DNA of 64,000 nucleotides from Streptomyces sp. NBC_00775 (GCF_036347135.1 NZ_CP108938.1:10416001-10480000), one strand, 5' to 3'; counted from the stretch's first letter, positions 8,373 through 17,400 are shown. The notes: generated by a model from the sequence alone, not told the origin. Numbers and translations are program-made.

Positions 8373-9195
8373 CGCGGCTCCTGGACGTCCCGAGCTCAAA
8401 TGTGCGACACCGGGCAGATCCGCGCCCGCCGTGGCACGGTAGTAGGCGTGCGGCCGGAGAAAGTTGGCGCATTGCTTTTCCAGCAGCACTTCCCGGCCTG
8501 CAAGCCCCAGGCAGCGCCACGACATGCCGCTGCCTGCGAACAGAAAGGGCGCCGCGGTCAGCTCCCGGAGCCGCCCGGCAAAGGCGGCTGCCGGTTGCGC
8601 TTCCTTCACATCTCCTATGGTCACCCCGGCAGCACCAGCCCGCTCTCCAGTCGGTGGCTGCCTCACTGCCCGACAGCGGTCGGTCACGCATCGAACCAGA
8701 AGCCGTGTGCGGATGGGCCCGCCGCGAGCCGATACGCGAAGAGACGTCCGATCGCTGACAGCGAGGGTGGGAGGGCAGGACTGCGTCGAAGTGCAATCAA
8801 CTCGGACGAGAACCGCTCCGGAGCAGGGGGGAGAGCGCGGCGTCCGGCGGCGCTCCTGCTCACTCGGTTCGGCCACATGGTGGACTCGCCATTGGAGTAG
8901 CTACTCCTGCCGTGGCTGGCCTTCCTGACGTCCCCTTCGAGCCGGTCGGCTTCGGCTGCCGCCGGCGCCGACTCCCAGCCGTTGTAGAGGATCATGCGCC
9001 CCGGGTCCCACAAGACGCAGGCTCTGCGGATGTCGCGGCGACGCGCATGCACGATGGTGAGCGGGCCCAGTGCCCGTCTGGTAGATCGCGAATCTCCAGC
9101 AGTTCCGTCCGTTCGCGCTGTCCCGGCATTCAAGGGAGCGTGGGCCTCGGCGGACGGCAGGTCGCCTACCGCCCGGCAGGGCGCCAGGATCGCCC
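8373..9195. other. no supported gene
   Basis: About 820 bases with several long overlapping frames on both strands, none with a recognisable domain or convincing start. A minus-strand stretch near 9000 (RRRDIRRACVLWDPGRMILY) could be a fragment of a decayed gene. The right edge runs into an IS5-type remnant, so this looks like decayed accessory DNA. Confidence 0.4.
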
Positions 9196-9219
9196 TACTC
9201 GGGGCGCCTCTGACCGCGC

Positions 9220-9494
9220 CGGCCTGCCGGTTCGTCTTCGCCGACGCCGATTTCGCCGGACCTCTGGTCGACTGGGCCGCTCAGACCCTGGGCACGACCG
9301 TCAGTATCGTCCGTAAACCCGCAGACCAGAAGTGCTTCGCAGTGCCGCCCTGCAGATGGGTCGTGGAACGGACGGCTGACGCGGCTGAGCGCGCATCGCC
9401 GCCTGCCCGCGACTACGAACACGATCCCGCCACCAGCGAAGCCATGATCCGCTGGGCCGCCATCGGCCTCACGACCCGGCGCCGCCCGGGGTGA
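9220..9494 (+). pseudogene. IS5-family transposase C-terminal remnant
   Basis: Reads FVFADADFAGPLVDWAAQTL, then VPPCRWVVERT and ARDYEHDPATSEAMIRWAAI, the conserved C-terminal core of IS5-family (DUF4096-type) transposases, including the E of the DDE triad in VVERT. The N-terminal two thirds are absent. Its 3' end overlaps the last codons of the VOC gene on the opposite strand. Confidence 0.75.
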
Positions 9495-9855
9495 GGATTT
9501 CCATGAGATGCCCGTCGGGGTCGTGGAAGTAGGTGCCCCTGCGGCCTATGGTGCGCTCACTGTGATAGATCTGCCCAATTTCTTGGCATGCGGGATCGCC
9601 GTAGTGGGTGATTCCGCCGTGCTGGATGCGGGCGAGGGCGGCGTCGAACTCCTGCTCACTGACCATGAACGCGTAGTGGTGTGGCTCAAAGTCGTCCAAC
9701 TGGTCGTAGTCCAGGCTGACCTGGTTGGCCAGCGTGACCGGCGTGAAGTGCGCCACCGGCGGATCGACACTCAGGCCGAGGATTTCTGCCAGGAACTGCG
9801 CCGAGGCTTGCGGATCACGGGCGGGGACGATCGTGTGATTCAGTTCCACGGTCAT
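9469..9855 (-). CDS. VOC (glyoxalase/dioxygenase-like) protein
   Basis: 128-aa vicinal-oxygen-chelate fold protein. N-terminal ELNHTIVPARDPQASAQFLA and C-terminal GTYFHDPDGHLMEILTPG are typical of VOC metalloenzymes; His near the N-terminus and Glu in HLMEI are likely metal ligands. The start ATG follows AAGAGGAG with five bases spacing. Substrate unknown: VOC members range from lactoylglutathione lyases to ring-cleavage dioxygenases and bleomycin-type resistance proteins. It lies 149 bases downstream of an ABM-domain gene on the same strand and may be co-transcribed with it. Confidence 0.85.
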   Translation of the reverse strand: MTVELNHTIVPARDPQASAQFLAEILGLSVDPPVAHFTPVTLANQVSLDYDQLDDFEPHHYAFMVSEQEFDAALARIQHGGITHYGDPACQEIGQIYHSERTIGRRGTYFHDPDGHLMEILTPGGAGS

Positions 9856-10004
9856 AGTGACTCCTCTTCAGGGACGGGGCTGCGCGTGGTGGGGTGCTCG
9901 GCGGTCTCGGCGGCCTCGGCGACCCGGCATGGTGCATGGATGCGTGACTGCCCGGGGGAGGGCAGGGCTTCTCCGGCTGCCCTCCTCCGGCGACAGCTGC
10001 CGTG

Positions 10005-10355
10005 TCATACGTCGATCTGCTCGAAGATGTGCGGGTACGACACGATGTCGTCGGGGAACTCGGCCGCCATGCGCTGGAACTCCGGGCTGCCGAGCGCCGT
10101 GGCGAGCGCCTCGGTCGACTCCCAGACCGCGACGTTCATCAGAAGCTGACTCTCCGCCGTTCCCTTGTGCATCTGCAGGGAGACGAATCCCGACTGAGCC
10201 TTCATGAACTCCGCCTGCTTCCGAAAGAGGGTCAGGAACGCTTCAGTCCTCTCCTTCGGAACGAAGAAGGTGTTGGCCAGGACGATAGGCCCGGTCTTCT
10301 CCTTGAACTGAGCGAACATCGGGGTAATCGGGTCCAGGCTCTGCAGCTTGGCCAT
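10005..10355 (-). CDS. ABM-domain monooxygenase-like protein
   Basis: 116-aa single-domain protein of the antibiotic biosynthesis monooxygenase (dimeric alpha-beta barrel) superfamily. Visible core: GPIVLANTFFVPKERTEAFL, GFVSLQMHKG, NVAVWESTEALATAL and a C-terminal PEFQRMAAEFPDDIVS. A GAGGAAG-type ribosome binding site precedes the ATG. Such proteins act as cofactor-free monooxygenases or small-molecule binding proteins; the substrate here is unknown. Its neighbour is the VOC protein, and the pair may serve one detoxification or tailoring step, which is inference. Confidence 0.85.
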   Translation of the reverse strand: MAKLQSLDPITPMFAQFKEKTGPIVLANTFFVPKERTEAFLTLFRKQAEFMKAQSGFVSLQMHKGTAESQLLMNVAVWESTEALATALGSPEFQRMAAEFPDDIVSYPHIFEQIDV

Positions 10356-10568
10356 CTTCGGTACTTCCTCTCGCTATCGGTTTTCCTACGGCACCGAGGC
10401 CGGACACCGCCGTACTGGATCCGGCGACGACACTCCCTTGTCCCTACGGGTACTGCTTTCTGGGGACCGTTCCATCGTCCCGGCGTAAGCGGGCCGTGAA
10501 GTCAGCCGCAGTTCCCGTTCCGATGGGCGACTTCGGTCGGACCGCGCGAAGCCGTGCCATACCTGGGG

Positions 10569-11460
10569 ATGACACCGGACCCTGAGGGGGTGGCTCGGGG
10601 CGATCTGACGGACGAACAATGGCGGCGGCTGGAACCGCTGTTGCCGCCGTTGCCGAAGATGGGCCGGCCGCCACGCGACCGTCGGCAGGTCTTCGACGGG
10701 ATCTGGTGGCGGGCGCGAACCGGCTCGCCCTTGGCGGGACGTGCCCGAGCGTTACGGTCCGGGGGAGACCGCGTACACCCTCTTCCGGCGCTGGCAGATC
10801 GACGGCACGTGGGCGACGGTGCTGCAGGTCGCAGCGGATGCGGCCGGGCACATCGAGTGGGAGGTGTCGGTCGACTCGACCGTCTGCCGGGCCCGCCAGC
10901 ACGAGGCCGGGGCCCGCAAGAAGGGGGCTCACGGTCCGGGCCGGGCGTCCGCCAACGGCGTGGCGCCCGAGCCGGACGACCACGCGCTGGGCCGCTCGCG
11001 CGGTGGTCTGACCACCAAGACGCACCTCGCCGTCGACGCGTCCTTCCACGTCCTGGCGGCCGTAGTCACCGCCGGACAGCGAGCCGACGCCCCGGTGTTC
11101 ACCGAGGTCATGAACCGCATCCGTGTCCCGCGTATCGGCGGCGGGCATCCACGCACCCGGCCGGGCCACGTGCTGGCCGACCGGGCCGACTCCTCCCGGG
11201 CCATCCGCGAATACCTGCGCCGCCGGCAGATCCCGCACGCCATCCCGGAGAAGCGCGACCAGGCCGGACACCGTCTGCGGCGCGGTACGGCCGGCGGACG
11301 GCCACCCAGCTTCGACCGCGAGATGTACAACCGCAGGCACAAGGTCGAGAGCCGGATCGGGCCGCTGAAACAGGCCCGCGGCCTCGCGACCCGGTACGAC
11401 AAGCTCGCCGTCCGCCACGAAGCCACCGTCCAACTCACCCTGATACGTCAAGGACTGTGA
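10569..11460 (+). CDS. IS5-type transposase, two frames
   Basis: Transposase encoded in two overlapping frames. The first gives DLTDEQWRRLEPLLPPLPK and ends its homology at RARTGSP. The second resumes as DVPERYGPGETAYTLFRRWQ and runs to the TGA at 11460 with DSTVC, VLADRADSS and RRHKVESRIGPLKQ. The shift falls in CCCTTGG at about 10732. This may be a programmed frameshift, as in IS427-group elements, or a one-base insertion. A GTG at 10554 is an alternative start. No terminal inverted repeat was found on the left; a 25-base repeat starts 21 bases past the stop. Confidence 0.8.
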
Positions 11461-11480
11461 CCACATCTCCAACACGTCCC

Positions 11481-11505
11481 AGTGCCGCATCAGGCAATGT
11501 TCGCC
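11481..11505 (+). repeat. copy A of the mini-element terminal repeat
   Basis: 25 bases that match the left terminal repeat of the mini-element at 12151-12175 with a single mismatch (T for C near position 19). It begins AGTGCCGCATCAGG. It is in the same orientation as the left end and opposite to the right end, so 11481-12846 could have moved as a larger unit carrying two cargo genes. It lacks the flanking TA seen at the other two copies. Confidence 0.75.
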
Positions 11506-11732
11506 TTGTCTACAGGTGGAACCGCCTGCGTCTACCCTCTGGTGCGTGGATGACGTGTAGAGCGAATCGATCACGAGGACGTCGAGTTCACGGTGGGGCA
11601 ACTACGGGTTGCCGGACGGGCAGCTTCAGGGTCTTGGTGCGCTTTCCTGAATCGGCTGGTGGCGGCCTGCCATGCTTTGAGAGGCACGCCGTCGGCCATC
11701 TGGGATCCGATGTGGTGGTCACAGAAGGTGAG

Positions 11733-12152
11733 GTGCGGGGCGTGGGCCCATGGTCGTGGAGCGCAGATCTGATAGTTGGGCTCAAGCCTTGGCAACGGGT
11801 GGTGTTGGTCGTGTGCCTGTGTGCGCTTGCGCTGCCGTTGTGGTTCGCCGCGAAGAACACCTACCGGTTCATCGACGGGCACCAGACGAAGACCGAAGGA
11901 TACGTGCACTGCAACTGGAACGGCCCATGCCAGGGCGCGTGGCGTCTGCCTGGCGGACAGCAGGGGAGAGGCGAGATCGAAGGTTTGACCTTCGCAGACG
12001 ATGAAGAGCTCGTGACGGACATACCAATCTATGCAGGCCGGGATTGGGCTGTGGCTGACCGCTCTGGCCTAGTTGTTCACGCGATCCTGGAATCTGTCGG
12101 CACTGTGATCGGCACGGCTCTGGTCCTCTCGATTGCCTGGATCAGGTCCTAG
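11733..12152 (+). CDS. small two-helix membrane protein
   Basis: 139-aa protein with a transmembrane segment at about residues 20-38 (VVLVVCLCALALPLWFAA) and a second at the C-terminus (GTVIGTALVLSIAWI). An extracytoplasmic loop of about 75 residues between them contains two Cys (VHCNWNGPCQGAW). The GTG at 11733 is one of several in-frame starts (11712, 11742) and none has a strong ribosome binding site. The gene lies exactly between two direct copies of a 25-base IS-type repeat and may be cargo. Function unknown. Confidence 0.55.
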   Translation: MRGVGPWSWSADLIVGLKPWQRVVLVVCLCALALPLWFAAKNTYRFIDGHQTKTEGYVHCNWNGPCQGAWRLPGGQQGRGEIEGLTFADDEELVTDIPIYAGRDWAVADRSGLVVHAILESVGTVIGTALVLSIAWIRS

Positions 12153-12266
12153 TGCCGCATCAGGCAACGTTCGCCTCTTGGGGACGTCGACTGATAGTTG
12201 GCCAGACGCCCACACCTGGTCGCAGGAAAGGACCTGTGACGGCCAGTACGCACGTAGGGTGCTCGG

Positions 12267-12668
12267 GTGCTCAATCGGCTTGAGGTCAGTGCGTTGCCAT
12301 CGGGCCGCCGATGGGCTGCCCAGTTGCAGTTCCGGATCGACGGTGAGGAAGTGGTGGCAGAGGCGGTCGGCGAGGGAGGCCGCGGCCCGCTTGCGGAGGA
12401 GGCGCTGCCCGCCCACGGTCACGGTCCCTTCTGGGCGACCGGCGAGGGGCGACGTGTAGTGCTGGGCGAGCCTGAGTGCACGGGCGGATGCTGTGGCTAC
12501 CTGTCCGTATTCGTGCAGCGTCACGGCGGGATCGTGGAGTGGTCCGACTGGCAGGTGCCCATAGACAGGGTGCGGCCCCCAGCGTTTTATTTCGACGCCG
12601 ATCAGTACGACGCCGAACTAACCCGAGCACTGACAGACCGGCGGTGGCAGGTCTATAGAAGTGATTGA
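12267..12668 (+). CDS. hypothetical protein, mini-element cargo
   Basis: 133-aa protein with a GTG start. The conserved-looking core includes PAHGHGPFWATGE, VVLGEPECTGGCCGYLSVFV and a C-terminal FYFDADQYDAELTRAL. The ECTGGCC cluster could bind a metal or form a disulfide. I believe similar uncharacterised proteins occur across Streptomyces, but I cannot attach a function. It is the only complete gene between the two perfect 24-bp inverted repeats and so travels as cargo. Confidence 0.65.
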   Translation: MLNRLEVSALPSGRRWAAQLQFRIDGEEVVAEAVGEGGRGPLAEEALPAHGHGPFWATGEGRRVVLGEPECTGGCCGYLSVFVQRHGGIVEWSDWQVPIDRVRPPAFYFDADQYDAELTRALTDRRWQVYRSD

Positions 12669-12750
12669 CGCGCCACCGGTCCTGTCCTGGGTGGCGCGTG
12701 ACCGTCAGGCTGGACGGAACCGAGCACGCCAGCCACAAGGAGCAGGCAGC

Positions 12751-12837
12751 ATGATCCGCCGCTACATCTTCTGGCGGAACAAGCACGCCGCCGACGAACG
12801 CCTTCGCGAGATCGTGGACACGGCGAACGTTGCCTGA
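12751..12837 (+). CDS. 28-aa ORF overlapping the right repeat
   Basis: A short frame starting MIRRYIFWRNKHAADERLRE and ending with the residues ANVA encoded inside the right terminal repeat. AAGGAG lies nine bases upstream of the ATG. The sequence resembles the C-terminal tail of transposases that end within their own inverted repeat, so this may be the residue of the original transposase gene after an internal deletion. Whether it is expressed is unknown. Confidence 0.45.
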   Translation: MIRRYIFWRNKHAADERLREIVDTANVA

Positions 12838-12934
12838 TGCGGCACTAGTAGTAGTAGGACTCCGTCAGGTCTGTCTCGCGGTCCTGTTTTGGGGGCATGT
12901 TGGTGTGTGGGCTCACATGAAGTGAACCGTGCTC

Positions 12935-13215
12935 GGGCAAAGTTGGCGTTGTTCGTAGCTGATGTGTTCGCGTCGGTGCCGCGCATCAGCGGGCGAAGGG
13001 TGACTGCTGTCTGCGGGGGCTGATGCTGGGCGGGCGGCGTAAGTCGATCCAGCCGATGGCGGAGCGGCTGCCGGATGGCAACGAGCAGAACCTGCAGCAG
13101 TTCGTGAACCAGTCGACCTGGGATTCGGTGCCGGTGCGGTGTCGGATTGCGGAGCGGATGGTGCCTCAGATCGGCCCGGATGCCTGGGCGGTCGATGATG
13201 TGTCGCTCCGGTCAT
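12935..13215 (+). pseudogene. IS701-type transposase fragment
   Basis: N-terminal region of an IS701-family transposase: ALFVADVFASVPR, then after a one-base deletion at about 12990 RAKGDCCLRGLMLGGRRKS, IQPMAERLPDGNEQNLQQFV and IGPDAWAVDDVS. The homology stops near 13215, where MMPL-type sequence begins. Frameshifted and truncated, so inactive. Confidence 0.75.
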
Positions 13216-13222
13216 CGTCACC

Positions 13223-13404
13223 GGGTGCCAGCACGGTGCCCGGGTGGTCGCCGCCGCAGCAGTCATCATGATCGCGGTCTTCTCCGGCTTCATCAGCTCC
13301 GGCGAGCAGATGCTCAAGGTGATGGGCTTTCGCCTGGCAATCGCGGTCTTCTTCGATACGTTCATCATCCGCATGGCCGTCGTACCGGCAGTGCTCGCTT
13401 ATCT
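13223..13404 (+). pseudogene. MMPL transporter fragment, upstream part
   Basis: About 60 codons from near the C-terminus of an MMPL/RND-type lipid or drug exporter: VVAAAAVIMIAVFSGFISSG, then MGFRLAIAVFFDTFIIRMAV and VPAVLA, covering two transmembrane helices. The 5' side is fused to an IS701 remnant. The remaining C-terminus occurs at 17464-17610 on the same strand, so about 4 kb separates the two pieces. Confidence 0.75.
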
Positions 13405-13620
13405 GCACTTCGCTCGGATGGGTGCGTATCGGTGTGGTGTGGCCCGACTGGTGAGGTCGCGTGTTCAGGTGACGCGTATCCGCGGGCAGACGCGAGCAAA
13501 GCGAGTCGCTGGCTCGACGAGCGGTGCCGCATCCTCGACGTCCCCGCGTTCCCGGGCCCGGTTCTCGAACGAGGCCATCGCCTCCAGCCAGGCGGCGAGC
13601 GTTACCGCGCGGAGCCGTGG

Positions 13621-14121
13621 CTAGCGGTGGTGCGGCGGGTGGGGTGGTGGTGGCGGGATGGTGGCAGTGCCGGGTGCGGTCTCTGGCCAGACCAGCAGGA
13701 CGGGGCAGGGGGCGTGGTCGACGATGAAGCGGCTGGCGGGGCTGAGGCTGCGGGGTCCGAGGTGGGTGCGGTCGCCGTCGCGGGCGAGGATGAGCAGGTC
13801 GGCGCCTTCTGCGGCGGCCGCGACTTCCCGTTCGACGCGGCCCGAGCGCTCTTGCCGGGTACACGGGCGTCCCAGCCGCTCGGCCGCGGCGGCCAGAAGT
13901 TGTTCGGCGGAGGCGGCGGCCAGGTGTTCCACTGCGGTGCCGGGGTCGCGGTCGGGGCGTGCGCGGCCCAGCAGTCCGGCGTAGGCGCCGTGCGCGGCGC
14001 CCGGCACATCGTGGCCGGTGACGTGGAGCAGCACCATGTCGGCGTCCGCGGGTGCGTGGGTGCGCGCGGCGTCGACGCAGGCGGGCCAGGTGCCCTCCAC
14101 GATCCAGACAATGACGGTCAT
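13621..14121 (-). CDS. universal stress (Usp)-like protein
   Basis: 166-aa cytoplasmic protein with a Usp/Rossmann-like fold. It starts MTVIVWIVEGTWPACVDAAR and contains MVLLHVTG, then ADLLILARDGDR and a C-terminal FIVDHAPCPVLLVWPE, the usual place of the Usp nucleotide-binding segment. The ATG at 14121 lies five bases after the stop of the upstream SLC13/ArsB-type permease gene, so the two form an operon. It may regulate or assist the transporter; that is inference from the arrangement. The C-terminus is Pro/His-rich. Confidence 0.75.
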   Translation of the reverse strand: MTVIVWIVEGTWPACVDAARTHAPADADMVLLHVTGHDVPGAAHGAYAGLLGRARPDRDPGTAVEHLAAASAEQLLAAAAERLGRPCTRQERSGRVEREVAAAAEGADLLILARDGDRTHLGPRSLSPASRFIVDHAPCPVLLVWPETAPGTATIPPPPPHPPHHR

Positions 14122-14126
14122 GGCGT

Positions 14127-15407
14127 TCAGCCTCCGATCGTTTGGAGCGAGACCCACAGTGCCACTACCGCGAGCAGCAGGGCGGCGGGCACGGCGAGCA
14201 GTCCGAGCCGGGTGAACTCGCCCAGGTCCACGTCGGTGTCGTGTTCGCGCACGATGCGCCGCCACAGCAGGGTGGCCAGCGAGCCGGCGTAGGTGAGGTT
14301 CGGGCCGATGTTGACCCCAAGGAGGACTGCCAGGACGGCTCCCGGGCCGGTGGGGGCGGTCAGGGGCAGCAGGACCAGGACGGCGGGCAGGTTGTTGATG
14401 ACGTTCGCCAGTACGGCCGCCAGTGCCGCGATGGCCAGGAGGGCCCAGAGGCCGGTGCCGCCGGGAACTACGTGGCTCAGCGCGTCCGCGAGGCCGTTGT
14501 CGACCACCGCCCGGACCACGATGCCCAGCGCCAGCACGAAGGCGCAGAACGGCAGGGCCGCGGCACGGACGATCGCCGTGGGGGTGGTGCGGTGCTGGAC
14601 CAGGGCGCGGACCGCCAGGACGGCCGCGCCCGCGGCCGCCGCCCAGGCGGGGTTGATGCCGACCGCCGAGGTCAGGACGAAGCCCGCCAGAGTGCCCACC
14701 ACCGTGAGCAGGGCGAACAGCGGCAGTTTGCGGGGCTCGTCGGCGGGCGGGGCCTCGGCGCCCGCGTCCAGATCGGTGGCGAAGTAGCGTCGGATCACCA
14801 CGTACTCGGCACCGATGGCGACCAGCCACGGCAGGGCCATCAACGCGGCGAAGCGGGTGAAGGTCAGGCCGCTGGCGGCGAACGCCAGCAGGTTGGTCAG
14901 GTTGGAGACCGGCAGCAGCAGCGAGGCGGTGTTCGACAGGTGGGTGCAGGCGTAGACGTGCGGTTTGGCGCGGGCGCCCAGCCGGGCGGCGGTGGCGAAC
15001 ACCACCGGGGTCAGCAGGACCACCGTGGCGTCCAGGCTGAGGACCGCGGTGATCAGTGAGGCGGTCACGAAGACGAGGATCAGCAGGCGGCGGGGGCGGC
15101 CGGCGGCTCTGCGGGCCATCCAGGCGCCGCAGGCGTGGAACAGGCCCTCGTCGTCGCACAGCTGGGCCAGGACCAGCACGGCCGCGAGGAAGCCGATCAC
15201 TGGGCCCAGCCGGGCGGCCTCGGCTGCCGCGTGGTCGAGCGAGATCGCGCCGGTGGCGATGACCACCCCGGCGGCGGGGACGGCCACGACCGCCTCCGGC
15301 CAGCCCCACGGCCGGATCACCGCGCAGGCCAGCACCGCCAGGAGCAGGGCGACGGAGAGTGCTTCTGCGAGTGAGGCGTTCAGGGTCTGAGCCTTTCTGG
15401 GGTGCAA
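14127..15407 (-). CDS. SLC13/ArsB-type ion permease
   Basis: 426-aa integral membrane protein with about eleven hydrophobic segments, resembling ArsB/SLC13 (IT superfamily) anion transporters. Characteristic repeats: LSLDATVVLLTPVVFATAAR with THLSNTASLLLPVSNLTNLL, and later NVINNLPAVLVLLPL with GVNIGPNLTYAGSLATLLWR. Such proteins export arsenite or move dicarboxylates, or act as Na+/H+ antiporters; substrate cannot be settled here and no arsR or arsC is nearby. The TTG start at 15407 is the longest option; a later start is possible. First gene of a two-gene operon with the Usp-like protein, inside the DNA that splits the MMPL gene. Confidence 0.8.
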   Translation of the reverse strand: MHPRKAQTLNASLAEALSVALLLAVLACAVIRPWGWPEAVVAVPAAGVVIATGAISLDHAAAEAARLGPVIGFLAAVLVLAQLCDDEGLFHACGAWMARRAAGRPRRLLILVFVTASLITAVLSLDATVVLLTPVVFATAARLGARAKPHVYACTHLSNTASLLLPVSNLTNLLAFAASGLTFTRFAALMALPWLVAIGAEYVVIRRYFATDLDAGAEAPPADEPRKLPLFALLTVVGTLAGFVLTSAVGINPAWAAAAGAAVLAVRALVQHRTTPTAIVRAAALPFCAFVLALGIVVRAVVDNGLADALSHVVPGGTGLWALLAIAALAAVLANVINNLPAVLVLLPLTAPTGPGAVLAVLLGVNIGPNLTYAGSLATLLWRRIVREHDTDVDLGEFTRLGLLAVPAALLLAVVALWVSLQTIGG

Positions 15408-15595
15408 TCCTGGCGCAGCGGACGCAGCGGACGCAGCGGACGTCGCGGCCGGTGGGAAGTATCGGAAGAGAAATTAGCGGTACGCCGCCGATGCTCAGGG
15501 GCCTGGTGCCGTCCGCACGCCGGCTTGGCGCCGGTTGTCGTTCGGATGGTCCTGGGCCGGTTTGTCATGGGGCTCCTGCGGTGCGTGGAGTAGGG

Positions 15596-15832
15596 ATCCC
15601 GAGGCCGACGGTGGAGCGTTCGGCGTTGGGTGTCGTCGCGCTTGGCGCGGAGGAACTGGAGGGTGAGGTCGAGCCCTTCGAGCTCACCGGCCCAGCCCTC
15701 GGCTTGGGCGCGGGCTCTGCGGGTGATGAGGTCGGCTTCCAGGTCGTCAAGCCGGTTGATCATCTTCGGGCTGACCTGGAGCATGCGACACCGGATGCAG
15801 GCTTCTCTGAACTACCGGTTGGTTCCTGCCGA
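15596..15832 (-). pseudogene. integrase C-terminal remnant A
   Basis: Reads ACIRCRMLQVSPKMINRLDD, then LEADLITRRARAQAEGWAGE and LEGLDLTLQFLRAKRD, the coiled-coil tail that follows the catalytic domain in large Streptomyces-type tyrosine integrases (pattern HACIRCP-x-LR). The catalytic domain is missing on the upstream side. A second, different tail of the same family lies at 16878-17400. Confidence 0.6.
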
Positions 15833-15887
15833 ATGAGCTGTCGGGCTCAGCCATGCCGGTGGGCAGTTGGCGCGGACCGTACGACCC

Positions 15888-16382
15888 TCAGCACATCTTC
15901 CCGATCTTCAATGCTCGCGCCCGCTCTCCGGTGTTCTCTGGGCGGATTCGCTCGGCCAAGCAGTGCCGGTGAGAGATGATGGTGTGGCTTCCTGGACCGT
16001 CGTTGCTCCGCGAGTCCAGGACGAGGGCGTCTCCACCTGGGCTCAACGTGACTCGTTCACCACAGAAGTCGCAGCGCCAGGCCAGCGACTCCAGGTCGGC
16101 AGGTCGGATGCTGAGCCGCACTGATACCGGCGGATGCCAGCGGTGTATTTGCTCAATTACTGCATCGATCTGCGAACCGATGGGTGGAAAGAGCGCGAGT
16201 AGTTCGTCGTGGCTGCTCGTGGTCCGGGAAAACTGTTCGATCATGTCGATGGAGGCCGACAGGCCGGCTTCCTCGTAACCGGCAATCTCAACGACCACAC
16301 CCCATGGGTGATGGCTCAGGATTCTGGCCCGAACGTTCTGGCCAGGTATAAGCGCCAGGCTCTCTGTCTCGAATCTTTCCAT
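15888..16382 (-). CDS. hypothetical protein, OB-fold-like N-terminus
   Basis: 164-aa protein. The first 50 residues (VRARILSHHPWGVVVEIAGY) look like an S1-type OB fold, which usually binds RNA. The C-terminal half carries a possible metal site, WRCDFCGERVTL together with a later HRHC. GGGGAAGC precedes the ATG. Its 5' neighbour (16430-16891) is transcribed in the same direction 47 bases upstream, so the two may be co-transcribed. Function unknown. Confidence 0.7.
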   Translation of the reverse strand: MERFETESLALIPGQNVRARILSHHPWGVVVEIAGYEEAGLSASIDMIEQFSRTTSSHDELLALFPPIGSQIDAVIEQIHRWHPPVSVRLSIRPADLESLAWRCDFCGERVTLSPGGDALVLDSRSNDGPGSHTIISHRHCLAERIRPENTGERARALKIGKMC

Positions 16383-16429
16383 GAACTGCTTCCCCGTCCG
16401 TCAGCCCAGCAGGCCGCGCCCGGTGGTGC

Positions 16430-16891
16430 TCATGCGCGTGTGTTGTCGACGTCGGAGTCGATCAACGCGCTCAGGGCCCGCAAGGCGTCACCGTATTGGT
16501 GACGGTCGAACTGGAACGGACCGAATGCCGCATAGTCGCGGGTCTCGCGGTGCGGTTGCTCGAAGGCGTCCCAGGTCACGAGGTCGGCTGTTGCGGTGAT
16601 TCGGGCCATGAGAGGCCAACATCCCCACTCTCCGCATTCACAACCGAGAACAGGTGTCTTCGGCCCCATCGCGTTGGTGGACCGTCCGAGGAAGTGGTCC
16701 TGCATCGGGCCGAACCGGAAGAACTCCGGGATCAGACCGCCGTAGGCATCGCCTGCGGGCTGCATCCCGGCCGCGATCTCGAACCCGTCGATCAGCTCAG
16801 TGAGTGGTGCTCCGTCGATGCGGGGGACGATCACGAGCGGGCCGCCGTCGCCCCGGTGTCGGCAGTCGAACCGGATCTCATTGCTGGTCAT
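16430..16891 (-). CDS. hypothetical protein with Cys cluster
   Basis: 153-aa protein starting MTSNEIRFDCRHRGDGGPLV. A compact cluster LGCECGEWGCWPLMARI could bind zinc, and a C-terminal WDAFEQPHRETRDYAAFGPF motif follows. I believe similar proteins are common in actinomycetes but have no assigned role. The start lies inside the last codons of the integrase remnant on the same strand. It probably forms an operon with the OB-fold-like gene downstream. Confidence 0.7.
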   Translation of the reverse strand: MTSNEIRFDCRHRGDGGPLVIVPRIDGAPLTELIDGFEIAAGMQPAGDAYGGLIPEFFRFGPMQDHFLGRSTNAMGPKTPVLGCECGEWGCWPLMARITATADLVTWDAFEQPHRETRDYAAFGPFQFDRHQYGDALRALSALIDSDVDNTRA

Positions 16892-17400
16892 CCAGGGATT
16901 GTCTCAGCAGAGCCGTTCCCTCCTCCCGGACGGGCTGAGCTCGGGCTGTGCGTGGCATGCCGAGGTTGATCGCCGTGCCGCCGGGAGTTCGTCGGTCCAT
17001 TTGAGCAAGCTCGTCTTCGGCGCCGGCCAGGCTAACCCGGAGTCCTTCGACCTCGCCGAGCCAGCCCTCGCGCTCGGCCTTGGCGATGCGGGCGACGAGG
17101 TTGTCGCCGGTTTCCACCAGCCGACCCCACCGAGGAACGGCCAGCCTCGACAGATCCCGCTCGGGCGCACGATCGTCCATCACGACCGCAGACCGTACTG
17201 GGCGACGACCTCACTTGTGCCCTGAACTGCGTAATCAACGTGGCTCGTTCAGTCAACGGGGCGTGTTCATGCTGGCAGGGGGTGCCGTAGGGGCGTCCGC
17301 ATGCGCCGAGTTCGACCTTGCGCTTGTCGAAGTGCTCTTCGAACTCGTCCCACGGAGTGACCTGCTGGCCCTCCATCAGCTCATCGCGTACATCCATCAC
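16878..17400 (-). pseudogene. integrase C-terminal remnant B
   Basis: Two frames of one decayed gene. The upstream frame reads TPWDEFEEHFDKRKVELGAC then GRPYGTPCQHEHAPLTERAT; the downstream frame reads NLVARIAKAEREGWLGEVEG and LRVSLAGAEDELAQMDR. Together they match the pattern of the C-terminal zinc-like region and coiled coil of a tyrosine integrase, with a deletion and frameshift at about 17180. No catalytic core remains. Confidence 0.6.

Larger units (their letters stand above)
12152..12845. mobile_element. TA-flanked mini-element with perfect IRs
   Basis: 694 bp bounded by perfect 24-bp inverted repeats (12152-12175 and 12822-12845, outermost bases GTGCC) and by TA on both sides; identity extends to CTAG outside. 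TA target duplication fits the IS630/Tc1-mariner superfamily. No transposase is encoded, only one cargo gene and a 28-codon ORF whose end lies in the right repeat. I read it as a non-autonomous (MITE-like) element mobilised in trans. Confidence 0.75.

Noticed and set aside
13621..15309. Long minus frame running through Usp and permease genes
   Set aside because: Only its last 166 codons (Usp) are real; the upstream part is an out-of-frame reading of the permease.
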